Source of the DNA: JACCXG01 sp963834305
GTDB lineage: Bacteria; Acidobacteriota; Vicinamibacteria; Vicinamibacterales; 2-12-FULL-66-21
Length of the DNA stretch: 64,000 nt
Direction of reading: 5' to 3'
Assembly: GCA_963834305.1 (NCBI GenBank)
Contig: CAWIAX010000002.1
Span: 2,046,001 to 2,110,000 of the forward strand
The translations under genes were made by a program, and so were the position numbers. A model generated the notes under the pieces. That model searched no databases and was not told the DNA's origin. It saw nothing but the letters and a program-made list of their open reading frames with translations. Position 1 is the first letter of the stretch. Every line of letters starts with the position of its first letter. This document shows positions 31,022 to 41,593 of this stretch, in pieces.

Positions 31022-32736
31022 GCGGTTCTGGGCGTGGCTGCTGGCGGTGCTGGCGGTGGCCGCGCTCGTCCGCCTGCTGTTCCCGACCGCGGATCCGCCG
31101 TGGAATCCCACGGTCGGCGTGGTCTGGCACGACGAGGGCGCCTGGGTGCACAACGCCAGGAACCGCGCGCTGTGGGGCGCCTGGGCGCTCGACGCCTGGA
31201 ATCCGATGTTCGTGGCGCCGGTCTTCACGGCGCTCGAATACCTGTCGTTTGCCGCCTTCGGCGTCGGGATATGGCAGGCGCGGCTGGTGTCGGAAGTGGC
31301 CGGCCTGGTCTCGGTCCTGCTGCTCGCGCTCGGCGTCAGGCGCCTGGCCGGGCCGCTCGCCGGGACGATCGCCGGCGCGCTGCTCGCGACCAACTTCGTC
31401 TTCGTGATGTACAACCGCGCCGCCATCATGGAAACGACGATGGTCGCGTGCATGGTGGCGTCGTGGTACTGCTACGTGCGGGCGCAGGACCGGGCGGCGT
31501 GGGGGATTGCGGCGGGGGTGCTGGCACTGCTGGCGTTCTTCACGAAGGCGGCGGCGGCTTTCTACGTCGCGGCGCTGGCGCTCGACGCGGTGCTGGCGTG
31601 GTGGATTGCCCCGGCGGCGAACGGGCGCGCGGCGAAACGGACGGCGATGGCCGTGCTCGTCGGCCTGGCCGGCGGCGGGCTGCTGGCGCTCGCCGTGTTC
31701 GTCGGACCGAACTGGACCGACTACCGCTTCTACAACTGGCAGATGTCGGTGACGCGGAAGCCGGCCTACGACGCCCGGTCGATCATCGACCGCGTCTCGT
31801 GGTTCCCGGTCCTCCACGACGTCTTCACCCGCACCTGGCTGGTGCTGGTCGTGGCGACGGCGGCGGCGGTCGCGTCGCTGGCGCGGTGGCGGCAGCTCGC
31901 TCCGCCCGAGCGCCTGCTGCTCCTGTGGCTCGGCATCGGCGCCGTCGAGCTGCTGGTGCACGACGTCGGCAACGAGCGGCGGTTCCTCTTCTTCATTCCG
32001 GCGCTCGCCGCGCTGGCCGCGCTCGCGCTCGGCGGCCGGCGGGCGATTGCCGGCCCGGAGCTGGCGCGCGTCACGCGCCGCCGCGCCCTCCTGGCGCTGC
32101 CGATCGTCGCCTACGTCTTCTACGCGATGGCCGCGGCGATCGTGCGGGTCGGCTTCCTCTACGAGGTGAAGCCGAACGTCCGGCTCGCCGCCGGAGCTAG
32201 CGCTGGCGGCCACCGCGCTGCTGTATGCGTTCTGGCCCCGGGTGGCGGCCTGGCTGCCGCGGCAGCAGTGGACGCCGCGGGCCGCGGTGCTCGTGACCGC
32301 GCTCGTCTGCGCCGGCGATCTGGCGCAGTTCACACAGTGGGCGGCGGGGCGGACCTACAAGAATGTCGAGGCGTCGCGCGAGCTCGGCAGGCGCCTGCCC
32401 GCCGGCACGCTCGTCCATGGCAAGCTGGCCAACGGGCTGGCGCTCGAAAATCGCATCAGGCCGATCTTCGTCGGCCGGAACTTCGGCAATTACGCGGATC
32501 GGAAGCAGCGCGATGATGTGGAGTATATTTTGACCTACGTTGCGCCCTGCGTCGGTTACGAAGGTCCGGTCATCAACGAGGTGATCGCCGCCTACCCGGA
32601 GCGACGCGTGCTGATGACCTTCGAGGTGGCGGAAACCACGAGCGGCCACGATCGCGCAGCTTTGTTGACCAAATTCGGAGGGCGGCAGCCGGGGCGGCGG
32701 CCCGTGAACGAGATGGGCCGTGCGTGCGATAGATGA
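30999..32736 (+). CDS. GT39-like membrane glycosyltransferase (frameshift)
   Basis: A polytopic protein of about 578 aa starting inside the end of its neighbour (overlap of 23 bp). The first loop has GVVWHDEGAWVHNARNRALW, with the acidic D-E pair, and further helices contain LLATNFVFVMYNRAAIMETT. An inserted C at 32197 (GTAG to GCTAG) breaks the frame near LAAGVALAATALL. The C-terminal soluble part includes RTYKNVEASRELGRRLPAG. It is probably a lipid-donor sugar transferase; specificity unknown. Confidence 0.78.
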
Positions 32737-33590
32737 TCGCGCCATCAAGGCGCATGCGGACGTCCGGTTCCGCTCGGAATACGACTACGCGCTGTTCGAG
32801 TACTACCGCAGCGCGAAGGTCATCGCGTTCTTCGAGCGGGCGGGCGTGGCCGCCACCGGCCGCATCCTCGACGCCGGCTGCGGCGGCGGCGGCATGCCGC
32901 TGTCGCTCGCGGAAGAGGCGCAGGCGGTCGTCGGCATCGACCCGGCGCCGCGCTTCCAGGACGCCGGCGTCCGGCTCGCGCGCGAGCGCGGCCTGACCCA
33001 CCTGCACTTCGCCCAGGCCGACGGGATGGCGCTGCCGTTCCCGGACGGCACGTTCGATCTGGTGCTGTCGCATGCCGTCATCGAGCACGTCGCCGACGCG
33101 TCCCTCTACCTGCGGGAATGTGCCCGCGTGCTCGCGCCCGGCGGCCACGTCTATCTCTCGACGGCGCCGTACCTGTCCTTTGCCGGCGCGCACCTGCCGC
33201 GGCTGAAGGTGCCGGTGCCGCTCCACCTCCTGGCCGGGCGGACCGTCGCCTTCTCCGCGTTCCGGGTCCTGGCCCGGCATGCCCCGTGGACTGCTCAAGG
33301 AGCCGGCCCACGAGAACTCGTTCATCCAGGCCGCGCAGCGAGGCGAAGTGAAGCACGACGATCTGCTGGAGAAGGTCACGGTCCGCAGCCTGCGCCGCCA
33401 GATCGCGGGCGCCGGCCTCGCCATCGTCCGCGAGGAGCTGCATGTCACCGGCACCGTCCGGCGCCTGCCGGCGCCGCTGGCGCGCTGGCTGCGCGACACG
33501 CCCGCGACGCAGAACGCCCTGATTAGCAACATGGAGTACGTGCTGCGGCGGGCGCGCACCCCGGGCGACGCGCCGGGAGCTGGAGCGTAG
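32720..33590 (+). CDS. Class I SAM-dependent methyltransferase (frameshift)
   Basis: A methyltransferase of about 289 aa: motif I ILDAGCGGGGMPLSLAEEA, acidic strand VVGIDPAP, FDLVLSHAVIEHVADASLYL and ARVLAPGGHVYLSTAPYLSF. An extra base near 33295 breaks the frame at HAPWLLKEPAHENSF. The GTG start at 32720 overlaps the end of the upstream membrane protein. It is probably a sugar or lipid O/N/C-methyltransferase of the same glycan pathway. Confidence 0.83.
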
Positions 33591-33595
33591 GCCGC

Positions 33596-34641
33596 GTGGC
33601 TGAGGTCGAACGCTATCGGCGGGAGGACCGGCGCGCCGTGGATGCGCTCTATCGCCGCGTCTTCGGCACCGACGCGGCCGAGGCCAGCCGGCTGCGGTGG
33701 GAGTGGCAATACCGCCGCAACCCCAACAACCCGGGGCAGGAGCCGGAGATCTGGATCGCCCGCGAGGGGCCGGCCATCGTCGGCCAGTACGCGACCATGC
33801 CGGTCCGGCTGCGCGTCCAGGGCAGCGAAGTGCAGGGATCGTGGGGCATGGACGTGATGGTCGCCCCCGAGCGGCAGCGGCAGGGGCTGGGCGAAGTCCT
33901 CTTCCGGACCTGGGACCGCAACGTCGGCGCGTCGCTCGGCCTTGGACTGTCGGAGGCCTCGTACCGCCTGTTCCAGAAGCTGCGATGGCCCGATGTCGGG
34001 CCGGTGCCCTGCTTCGTCAAGCCGCTGACCCGCCGCGCGCTGCGCCGGCCGGAGTGGCCGGTCGCGGTCAACCGCATCGTCTCGGCGCTGACGCTGCCGA
34101 TCGTGAAGATCGTGGCCCGGAACCGGCCGCTGCGGGCCGAGGTGCGGATGCTGCAGCGCTTCGACGACAGCTTCACGCGAGCTGTGGGATGCGATCGGGT
34201 CCAAGTTCAACCTCGCCGTCAGGCGCGACGCCGCCTACCTCAATTGGAAGTACGCCGGCGCCCCGCACGTCCGCTACTCGATTGCCGCGCTCCGGCGCGA
34301 CGACCGCAACGTCGGCTACGCCGTGTACCGCCATCTGCACGAACCGCGCGGGCGCGTCACGCTGCTCGTGGACTTCCTGACCGATCCGGAAGACGAGGAC
34401 GGCTTCAGCACGCTGCTCGGCTGGATCGACCGGGAAGCCCGCCGCGCCGATTCCGACAAGATCCGCACCTTCGCGCTGCACCCGCAGCTTCGGCCGCGTG
34501 CTCAAGCGCTCCGGCTACTTCCAGGTGAAGTCGACGATGCAGTTCGTGGTGAAGGTGAACGCGGTGGACCTGCCGCCCGCCTTTTACGACGACACCGGCA
34601 GCTGGCACATCACGTTGGGGGATTCGGATCAGGATCGATAA
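33596..34641 (+). CDS. GNAT-family N-acyltransferase (two frameshifts)
   Basis: A protein of about 348 aa with a GNAT fold in the first half: YRREDRRAVDALYRRVFG, VGQYATMPVRL, and the acetyl-CoA-binding strand-loop MDVMVAPERQRQGLGEVLF containing a Q/R-x-x-G-x-G/A type motif. The second half looks like a second, degenerate acyltransferase unit (YLNWKYAGAPHVRYSIAALR). Frameshifts lie near 34182 (at TRLWDAIGSKFN) and 34497 (at PQLGRVLKRSGYF). GTG at 33596 follows the methyltransferase by 5 bp. It may acylate an amino sugar made by the DegT enzyme, by inference from context. Confidence 0.72.
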
Positions 34642-35056
34642 CGAAGGTTCAGGGTTCAGGGTTCAGGGTGCAGGGTTCGAGGTTCAAGGTTCAAGGTGCA
34701 AGGTGCAGAGGTTCAAGGTTCAAGGTTCAGGGTGCAGGGTGCAGGGGTTCTGGGGTTCAGGGTTCAAGGTGCAGGGTTCTGGGGTTCAAGGTTCAAGGTG
34801 CAGGGTTCGGCGGGGCGAGTGGACAGGGCGCACGTGCGAGGCGCGTGAAGGTTTGCGGCACACTTCAACGGACAACTTCCAACTGGCAATCCAGAGCGCT
34901 GCGATCAAGAAGCTGAGCCAAGCACAGCGAACCCTGAGGCCAAGCACAGCGAATCCCGGAACCAAGCACAGCGAACCCTGAACCAAGCACAGCGCACCCT
35001 GAACCGTGAACCGCGAACCTTGCACCTTGCACCTTGAACCCTGAACCCCCATCATC
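34642..35056 (+). repeat. Inverted heptamer minisatellite array
   Basis: No gene is visible in this 415-bp gap. From about 34645 to 34815 it is built of degenerate 7-nt units related to GGTTCAA/GGTTCAG and GGTGCAA/GGTGCAG. The right part, about 34990-35050, consists of the reverse-complement units (TTGAACC, CTGAACC, TTGCACC). Between them, four degenerate copies of a 21-nt unit (core ACCAAGCACAGCGAACCCTG) run from about 34917 to 35001. The two arms could pair into a long hairpin. 21 is three times 7, so it may be a higher-order form. Confidence 0.85.
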
Positions 35057-36015
35057 ATGCTCCTCTCGTCGGCATCGACACCGAAGGTGACAACCAGTGG
35101 GACGCGGCGGCGCGGGCGACGCAGCGCTTCGAGAACATCTACGCGCTGGGGCGCCTGCATGCGCTGTTCGCGCGGCATGGCGTCCGGCCGACGTATGTGA
35201 TCACCTATCCGGTCGCGACCGACCCCCGTTCGGCGGAGGTGCTGCGCGGGCTGCTGGCGGGCGGCGACTGCGAGATCGGGGCGCATCATCACGCCTGGGA
35301 AACGCCGCCGTGCACGGCCGAAGACGTGCGGCGGCATCCCTACGCGTCGATGCTGCCGCTGGCGCAGTTCGAGGCCCAGCTCGAGGCGCTCACGAGCGCG
35401 ATCGACGGCGGCGGTCGGGGCGCCGGCCGGTGTCGTACCGGTCGGGCCGGTTCGGTTTCGCCGCCGAACACGTCGCGGCGCTCGAGCGGCTCGGCTATCT
35501 CGTCGAGTCGAGCGTGGCGCCGCTGTTCTACGAGCGCGCACAAGGGCGGGCCGGAGTTCGTCGAGGCGCCGCTGACGCCGTATTTCCTCGCCTACGACAG
35601 CGCGGTCACGCCGGGGACGACCAACGTGCTGGAGGTGCCGGTGTCCGCCGCCCTGCACCGCCGGCTGCCGCGCTGGCTCCAGTACGCCTACGCCCGCGCG
35701 CCGCGGCCGTACACGACCAAGCGCGTGCTGCGGGCGCTGCGGCTGGCGCGCATGCGCTGGCTGCGCCCGTCCTACTCCTCGCTCGACGACATGCGCACGC
35801 TGGCCCGCGACCTCGCCCGGCAGCACGAGCCGGTGCTGAACCTGCTCTTCCACTCGAGCGAGGCCATCGTCGGCGGCAGCCCCTACAACCGCACCCAGGC
35901 CGAGCTCGACGCGTTCTGCGACCGCCTGGAGCGTTTCTTCGACTACGCCATCACGGAGCTCGGCGCCAGGCCGGCCACGTTCGCCGAGTTCCGGGCAGAG
36001 CACTGCGGAACGTAG
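35057..36015 (+). CDS. Polysaccharide deacetylase-family protein (multiple frameshifts)
   Basis: A protein of about 318 aa. Reconstructed across frames it begins MLLVGIDTEGDNQWDAAARA, the NodB-type first motif with the Asp dyad. It continues GVRPTYVITYPVAT, DCEIGAHHHAWETPP (the His-x-x-x-type metal site region) and PVSYRSGRFGFAAEHVAALE. The C-terminus has FHSSEAIVGGSPYN. Reading shifts are needed near 35066, around 35405-35430, and near 35540. The family is a carbohydrate esterase (CE4-like) fold. In this context it likely trims N-acetyl groups of the exported polysaccharide. The indels are probably sequence error, but a pseudogene cannot be excluded. Confidence 0.72.
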
Positions 36016-36132
36016 CGACCTGGTCGACAACTGGAGAACTGGCGAGCTCGGGAACTGGAGAGCTGACGACGCCAGGCGCTGGCATCGACCAGTTGCGGAC
36101 TTGGGACTCGGAGTTGGAGTTGATGTCCTGAC
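36016..36132 (+). repeat. Octamer tandem repeat with inverted ends
   Basis: An intergenic 117-bp stretch. From 36026 to about 36066 it follows an 8-nt period with consensus near GAACTGGA. From about 36085 the reverse-complement words appear: TCGACCAG at 36085-36092 mirrors CTGGTCGA at 36020-36027, and CCAGTTG at 36089-36095 mirrors CAACTGG at 36028-36034. It is similar in style, though not in unit, to the heptamer array 1 kb upstream. Confidence 0.7.
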
Positions 36133-37294
36133 ATGCACATCGTCCACGTCACGCCGCATCTGCCGCCCGATCAGGCGGCCAATGCGCTGCTGCCCTGGCA
36201 GCTCGGCGAGTGGGCGCGTGCCTCGGGGGATACGGTGGAGTACGTGGCGCATCCGCCCCGCGCCGGCGCCGCCGATACCGTGCGCCTGGCCGGGCCGGCG
36301 ACCTGGGTGCCGCGCCGGACGGACGGTGTTCGTCGATCGCGGCCTGCGCCTCGGCGCCCTGACCGGCGGCTACCGCGCCTGGCGCGCCACCGCCGGCCCC
36401 TTCGGCCGCGCCGATCTCGTGCACGTCCACAGCAACGGGCTGCTGCCGGAGGCCGCCGTCCTGCTGGCGCGCGCGCGCCGGCACGCCGGTGGTGCTGACG
36501 CTGTACGGCACCGAGATCTGGCACTACCGGCGGCGGCGGGTGCCGCCGGATCTGTTCACGCGCGCCTATCACCAGGCGTCGGCGGTCACGTTCTACAGCG
36601 ATCGGCTGCTCGGCCACGCGCAGGAGCTCGGGCTGCGGCGCCGCGGCCTGCACGTGATCTATCCCCCGGTCGCCGCCGGCATTCGCGCCGCACGACGAGG
36701 CCGCCCAGGCCGCGGCGCGGGAGGCGCTGCGGCATGACGAGCCGGCACCTGCTGCTCAACGTCAAGCGGCTGCACCCGCTGGCCGGCCAGCGCCACCTGA
36801 TCGAGGCGATGACCGACGTCATCCGCGACGCATCCGGACACGCGTCTGGTGATCTGCGGCACCGGCGCGCTGCTCGACGAGCTGAAGGCGGTCGCGCGAT
36901 CGGCCGGCGTCGAGCGGCACGTGACCTTCGCCGGGCTGGTCGACAACGCCACGATCGCCCGCTACTGCGCGGCGGCGGATCTGTTCGTGCTGCCCTCGCT
37001 GCTCGAGGCGCTGCCGACCGTCGCGGTCGAGGCGCTCGCCTGCGGCACCCCGGTGGTCTCGACCGACAATCCGGGCGGGCTCGAGCTGCAACGACGTGTT
37101 CGGCCCCGACGTCGCGATCGTGCCGCGCGAGCAGCCCATCGCCCTCGGCGCCGCCATCGTGGAGTTCCTCAGCGACAAGCGGCGCACCGGCGCCGCACCC
37201 GCGCCACCATCGAGCGCGACGTTCCGCGCCGGAGGCGGTTGGCGCGCAGTACCGCGCCATCTACGCAGCAGGTGGCGCCGGGGGGCACGCGTGA
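36133..37294 (+). CDS. GT4-type glycosyltransferase (many frameshifts)
   Basis: A GT-B transferase of about 385 aa recoverable only by changing frame six or more times. Pieces in order: HIVHVTPHLPPDQAANALLP, VFVDRGLRLGALTGGYRAW, VHVHSNGLLPEAAVLLARAR, VVLTLYGTEIWHYRRRRVP, LLLNVKRLHPLAGQRHLIEA, LVICGTGALLDELKAVARSA, and the donor E-x7-E region LPSLLEALPTVAVEALACGT. The order and spacing are those of an intact GT4 enzyme, so the indels look technical. The stop overlaps the next GTG. Confidence 0.75.
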
Positions 37295-39204
37295 GCGGGC
37301 GGCTCGTGTCGGCGGCGGCGGCCGCGCTGCTTGGCGCGCTGGCGGCGTCGTGCTGCTGGCCGGCTGTTCTACGCTCTGTCGCCCGCGCTGCGCATCGAGT
37401 TCGACGGGGACCCGCCGCGCCTGGTGACCGGCGTCTACGCCGGCGAGCGCGACGAGGCCTCCGGCCTGACGTTCGCGTGGACCGGCGCCGACGTCGGCGC
37501 TGCGGCTGCCCGGCTCGATCGACGGGTGACCGTGGATGCTCGAGCTGCGGCTCCGCGGCGGCCGCGCGGACCAGCCGGACAACCCGGTGGTCGTGATCGT
37601 GGTCGACGGCGTGCCGCTGGCGAGCACCCGTCGCACCGACCGGCTTCAAGGACGTCCAGGTGACGATTCCCGCCGCGGCCGAGCGGCGCGGGCTGCGCGA
37701 TCGCGATGCGGTCTCGAGCACGTTCGTGCCGGGCCGTCGCGATCCGCGCGCGCTCGGCGTGATGCTCGATCGCCTGTCGCTGACGCCCGGACGGGTTCGT
37801 CCTGCCGCCGCGCGAGCGCGTTTGCCGGCGCCGCCGCTGCAGCGGCGCGGCGATGGGCGCCGCAATCGCGCTGCTCGGCGTGACCGCCGGCTCGGCCATT
37901 GGCGGCGCCGTCCTGCTCGCAGCCGGGCAGCGGCGGCCGTCATCGCGCGCGGCTTCGGTCCGTTCACCGACGTCCCCGACGCGGCCGCGCGCTGGCAGCC
38001 GCCATTGGCGCCGGGCTGGTCGGCGGTCACCTGGCGGTCGAGCGCTTCCGCGGCCAGCCGCTGCGCAATACCGCGCGCTTCGCCGTCGCGTTCTCGGCCG
38101 GCGCCCTGTTCCTCAAACTGCTCGTGCTGCTCCATCCGGACATGCCGATCGGCGACGCGCTGTTCCACGCGCACCGCTTCCAGGACGTGCTCGCGCGGCA
38201 ATCTGTACTTCACCTCGATCGCGCCGGGCAACTACCTGTTTCCCTACGCGCCGGGGCTGTACGTCTTCGCGGCCGCCGTTCGCCGGCTTCGTGCGCGCGA
38301 GACTGGGCGACATGGCGCTGCTGCGCACGGTCATCGGCGGCACCGACGCGGTGGCCGGGGCGCTGCTCTACGGCGCCGTCGACCGGGGCTGGGGCGATCG
38401 CCTGGCGGCGGCGTTCGCGGTGGCGATCTATCACCTGATGCCGCTCGACTTCGGCGTCCTCGTCGGCCGGCAACCTGACCAACGCCTTTGCGCAGTCGGT
38501 GTCGGTTGCCGCGTTGGTGCTCGTTGATGGCGCCGGGCGCTGCGCCTCGGGCGCCGGCGGCGGTCGCCGGGCTGTTCGCTGCGTGCTGCGCCGCGGCCTA
38601 CCTGTCGCACACCAGCACGTTCGCGATTCTGTCCGTGGCACGGCCGTGGCGGCGCTGTCGTTCTGCGTGGCGCGGCGGCGCCGCCCTGCGCCCGCCGGCG
38701 CTCGCGGCTTCGCGGCGGTGGCCGCGGCCGCGCTGCTGGCGGTGGTTCTCTACTACGCTACACTTCCTGGAGACCTACCGCACCGAGCTGGCGCGGATCG
38801 GGCACGAGACCGCGACCGCGGCGCCGACGCCGGCGGCCGGAGGATCGCCGGCACGGCTCGGCTCGTGCCGTACTACCTCGATCTTGTACTTCGGCCTTCC
38901 GGCGCTGCTCCTGGCGGCCTGGCGGCGCGTGGCGGCTCCGAACACGCGCGCATGCGCGACCCGCTCGACGCTGACCGTCGACCGGCTGGACCCTGTCCTG
39001 CGCGGCTCTTCCTGCGTCATCGGCGTGCTCACGCCGGTGGACATGCGCTACTACCTCGCGGCGCTCCCGGTCGTCGCGATCACCGCCGCGGCCGGCGCCG
39101 CGCACGGCTGGGCGCCGGCGGCCTGCCGCGCACCGCCACGGCGCGTCCTGCTCGCCTGGTCCGCGGGCAATCGGCGTGGCGAAATGGTGGACGTGGGGGG
39201 TTAG
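37291..39204 (+). CDS. Polytopic glycosyltransferase-like membrane protein (heavily frameshifted)
   Basis: A protein of about 630 aa in the most error-dense part of the window (about a dozen indels). The N-terminal part carries a membrane helix and a beta-rich periplasmic segment (ALRIEFDGDPPRLVTGVYAG, NPVVVIVVDGVPLAST). Then a GT-C-like core appears: FAVAFSAGALFLKLLVLLHP, MPIGDALFHAHRFQDVLA, FTSIAPGNYLFPYAPGLYVF and TPVDMRYYLAALPVVAITAA. Layout matches the other GT39-like proteins here. I place the start at GTG 37291 by overlap with the previous stop. The exact sequence cannot be trusted. Confidence 0.55.
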
Positions 39205-39275
39205 AGCGGCAAAGGGCCAAGGGCCAAGGGCTACAAGGGCCAAAGTCCAAGGGCTTCGGGCCAAAGTCTCCGTGG
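39205..39275 (+). repeat. Degenerate AGGGCCA heptamer repeat
   Basis: A 70-bp array in the 108-bp gap before yqeY, with 7-nt units close to AGGGCCA (39212-39266), e.g. AGGGCCAAGGGCCAAGGGCT in register, decaying to the right. No inverted partner is seen. It is the third short-period array within 5 kb. Confidence 0.65.
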
Positions 39276-39312
39276 GCGTTGCGACCTGGACGATGAGTGG
39301 AAGGCTTTGCAC

Positions 39313-39814
39313 ATGACATTGATTGAACGGATCAGCCAGGACATCGACGGCGGCGATGAAGGCCAGGGATCAGGCGCGGCTGTCGCCGCTGCGGATGGCC
39401 AAGGCGGCCCTGATGAACCGCGAGGTCGAGAAAGGGCCGCGCGCTCGACGAGGCCGAGGCGCAGCAGGTGGTCGCGTCGCTGATCAAGCAGCGGCGCGAC
39501 TCGATCGAGCAGTTCGCCAAGGCGGGCCGGCAGGACCTGGTCGACAAGGAAACGGCGGAGATCGTGGTGCTCGAGGCACTACCTGCCGCCGCCGGTCGAT
39601 CCGGCCGAGCTCGAGGCGGCGGTCGACGGCGGCGATCGCCGAGACCGGCGCGACCGGCGCCAAGGACCTGGGCCGGGTGATGAAGGCGGTGATGGCCCGG
39701 CTGGCGGGCAAGACCGTCGACGGCAAGACCGTCAACGAGCTCGTCGCGGCGCAAACTCGGCCGGCTGAAACCGCGCAAACTTTTTCGCCCGGTGCTCCGT
39801 CTAATCAGGTTTGA
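39313..39814 (+). CDS. yqeY: GatB/YqeY-domain protein (frameshifts)
   Basis: A protein of about 150 aa related to the tRNA-binding tail of GatB. Reconstructed pieces: MTLIERISQDI, AMKARDQARLSPLRMAKAAL, QQVVASLIKQRRDSIEQFAK, and TGAKDLGRVMKAVMARLAGK followed by TVDGKTVNELV. The family is near universal and small, and its exact role is unclear. At least four indels interrupt the frame (about 39350, 39440, 39580, 39625). The C-terminus is uncertain: one frame stops at 39768 and another at 39814. A strong terminator follows. Confidence 0.8.
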
Positions 39815-39849
39815 AAGGCACGCACAAGCCTCTCATCCATCCTCCATTA

Positions 39850-39880
39850 GGCTCCTGCCGCAAGGCAGGAGCCTTTTTTT
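39850..39880 (+). terminator. Rho-independent terminator
   Basis: A perfect 10-bp GC-rich stem (GGCTCCTGCC / GGCAGGAGCC) closes a GCAA tetraloop and is followed directly by seven T residues (39874-39880). It lies after yqeY and 95 bp before murJ, so it ends the transcript coming from the polysaccharide locus/yqeY. It is the only such clear intrinsic terminator I found in the window. Confidence 0.95.
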
Positions 39881-39974
39881 GTCGCGACGCCCTCCTGCCG
39901 CTACGGCATGGAGCCCGGCCATCCGCCGGGCTCCGGACGCCGCGGACTCGCTGTGGTACGCTGTCCGCTCTTCG

Positions 39975-41593
39975 ATGAGCTCACGCCTGGCCCGGTCCGC
40001 CGGCCTCATCAGCATCGCCACGCTGGCCAGCCGGCTCCTCGGCGTCGTCCGCGAGACGGTCATGGCGTTCTACTTCGGCGCCAGCGCGTCGAGCGATGGA
40101 CGCCTACAACGTCGCGTTCCGCGTCCCCAACCTGCTCCGCGACCTCTTCGCCGAAGGGGCGATGACCGCCGCGTTCGTCCCGACGTTCACCCGCACGCTG
40201 ACCGCCCGCGGCCGCGAGCGCCGCCTGGCGTCTCGGCAACCTCGTCATCAACGCGCTGCTGCTGATCACCGGCGTGCTGGTCGTCCTCGGGATGGTGTTC
40301 GCCGCCGACTCACCCGCCTGGTCGCCGCGTCGGAGTTCTCGAACGTGCCCGGCAAGCTCGAGCTGACGACGCAGCCTGACGCGGGTGATGCTGCCCTTCC
40401 TCACGACCGTCGCGGTCGCGGTGGCGATGATGGGGATGCTGAACTCGCTGCACCGCTTCTTCATCCCGGCGCTGTCGCCGGCGATGTTCAACGTCGCGAC
40501 GATCCTCTGCGCGGTCGCGCTGGTGCCGGTGATGCCGCCGCTTCGGCCTGCCGCCGATCATGGCGATCGCGATCGGGACGGTGCTCGGCGGGCTCGGCCA
40601 GATTGCGCTGCAGTGGCCGGTGCTGCGGCGCGAGGGCTTCCGCTACCGGCCGATCCTCGACTTCCGCGATCCCGAGCTGCGTGCAGATTCTGCGCCTGAT
40701 GGGACCGGGCACGCTCGGCGCTCGCGGCGGTGCAAGATCAACGTGTTCGTCAACACCTATCCTGGCGACGAGCGCAGCCGCAGGGCGCGGTCTCGTGGCT
40801 GAACTATGCCTTCCGGCTGATGTACCTCCCGATCGGCCTGTTCGGCGTCTCGATTGCGACCGCGGCGCTGCCGGACATCTCGCGCCACGCGGCCGCGGCC
40901 GACCTGCGCGGCGATGCGCCGGACGGTCTCGAGCGCGCTGCGGCTGATGCTGATGCTGAACGTGCCGGCGACGGTCGGCCTGATCGTGCTGGCCGATCCC
41001 GATCGTCGCGCTCTTCTACCAGCGCGGCGAGTTCACCGCCGCCGACACCGCGGCCACCGCCGCGGCGCTCATGTGCTACGCGCCGGGCCTGCTCGGCTAC
41101 TCGGCGGTCAAGATCGCCTCGCCGACCTTCTACTCGCTGCGCGACAGCCGCACGCCGGTGATCGTCTCGGTGGCGTCGGTGGCCGCGAACCTCGTGCTCA
41201 ACCTCATCCTGCTGCACGATGCTCGGCTTCGCGGGCTGGCGCTCGGCACCGCGATCGCGGCGATGCTTCAACGCCGGGGTGCTGCTGTGGCTGCTGCGCG
41301 GCCGGCTCGGCGGCCTCGACGGCCGACGCGTCGCTGATCGCCTTCGTCAAGATTGTCGTGGCGTCGATCGTCATGGGCGGCGTCGCGGTGCGCCGCGTCG
41401 CGCGGGCTGGCCGGCAGCTCTCGGCGACGGCGGACGCTGTGGGCCAGGGCGCGTCACGCTGTCGCTCGTCCATCGGCCGCGGCGGTGCTGGCGCTGGGCG
41501 CTCTCGCGCGCGGCTGCTCCGGATCGACGAGTTCAACGAGGCGACACGGCGAGTCGTCCAGCGCGTCCTGCCGGCCGGGCCCGCACGCCGTGA
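39975..41593 (+). CDS. murJ: MurJ lipid II flippase (many frameshifts)
   Basis: A polytopic MVF-family protein of about 530 aa that flips lipid II for peptidoglycan synthesis. Signature pieces in order: SAGLISIATLASRLLGVVRE, AFYFGASAS, YNVAFRVPNLLRDLFAEGAM, TRVMLPFLTTVAVAVAMMGM, FFIPALSPAMFNVATILCAV, VSWLNYAFRLMYLPIGLFGV, ALMCYAPGLLGYSAVKIASP. Roughly eight or more single-base insertions break it (for example about 40098, 40232, 40310, 40379, 40548, 40684, 41003, 41221). Since MurJ is essential in most bacteria, these are most likely sequence errors. ATG at 39975; the stop overlaps the MFS start. Confidence 0.88.

Noticed and set aside
34642..35056. tRNA or CRISPR in the repeat gap
   Set aside because: GGTTCGA words resemble a T-arm, but no acceptor or anticodon stem can be formed. 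The repeats are contiguous 7-mers with no unique spacers, so it is not a CRISPR array.
37291..39204. True pseudogene decay of the membrane protein
   Set aside because: Motifs remain in order with no stop-rich drift or deletions, and neighbouring housekeeping genes show the same single-base breaks. Sequence error is the simpler reading, though not proven.
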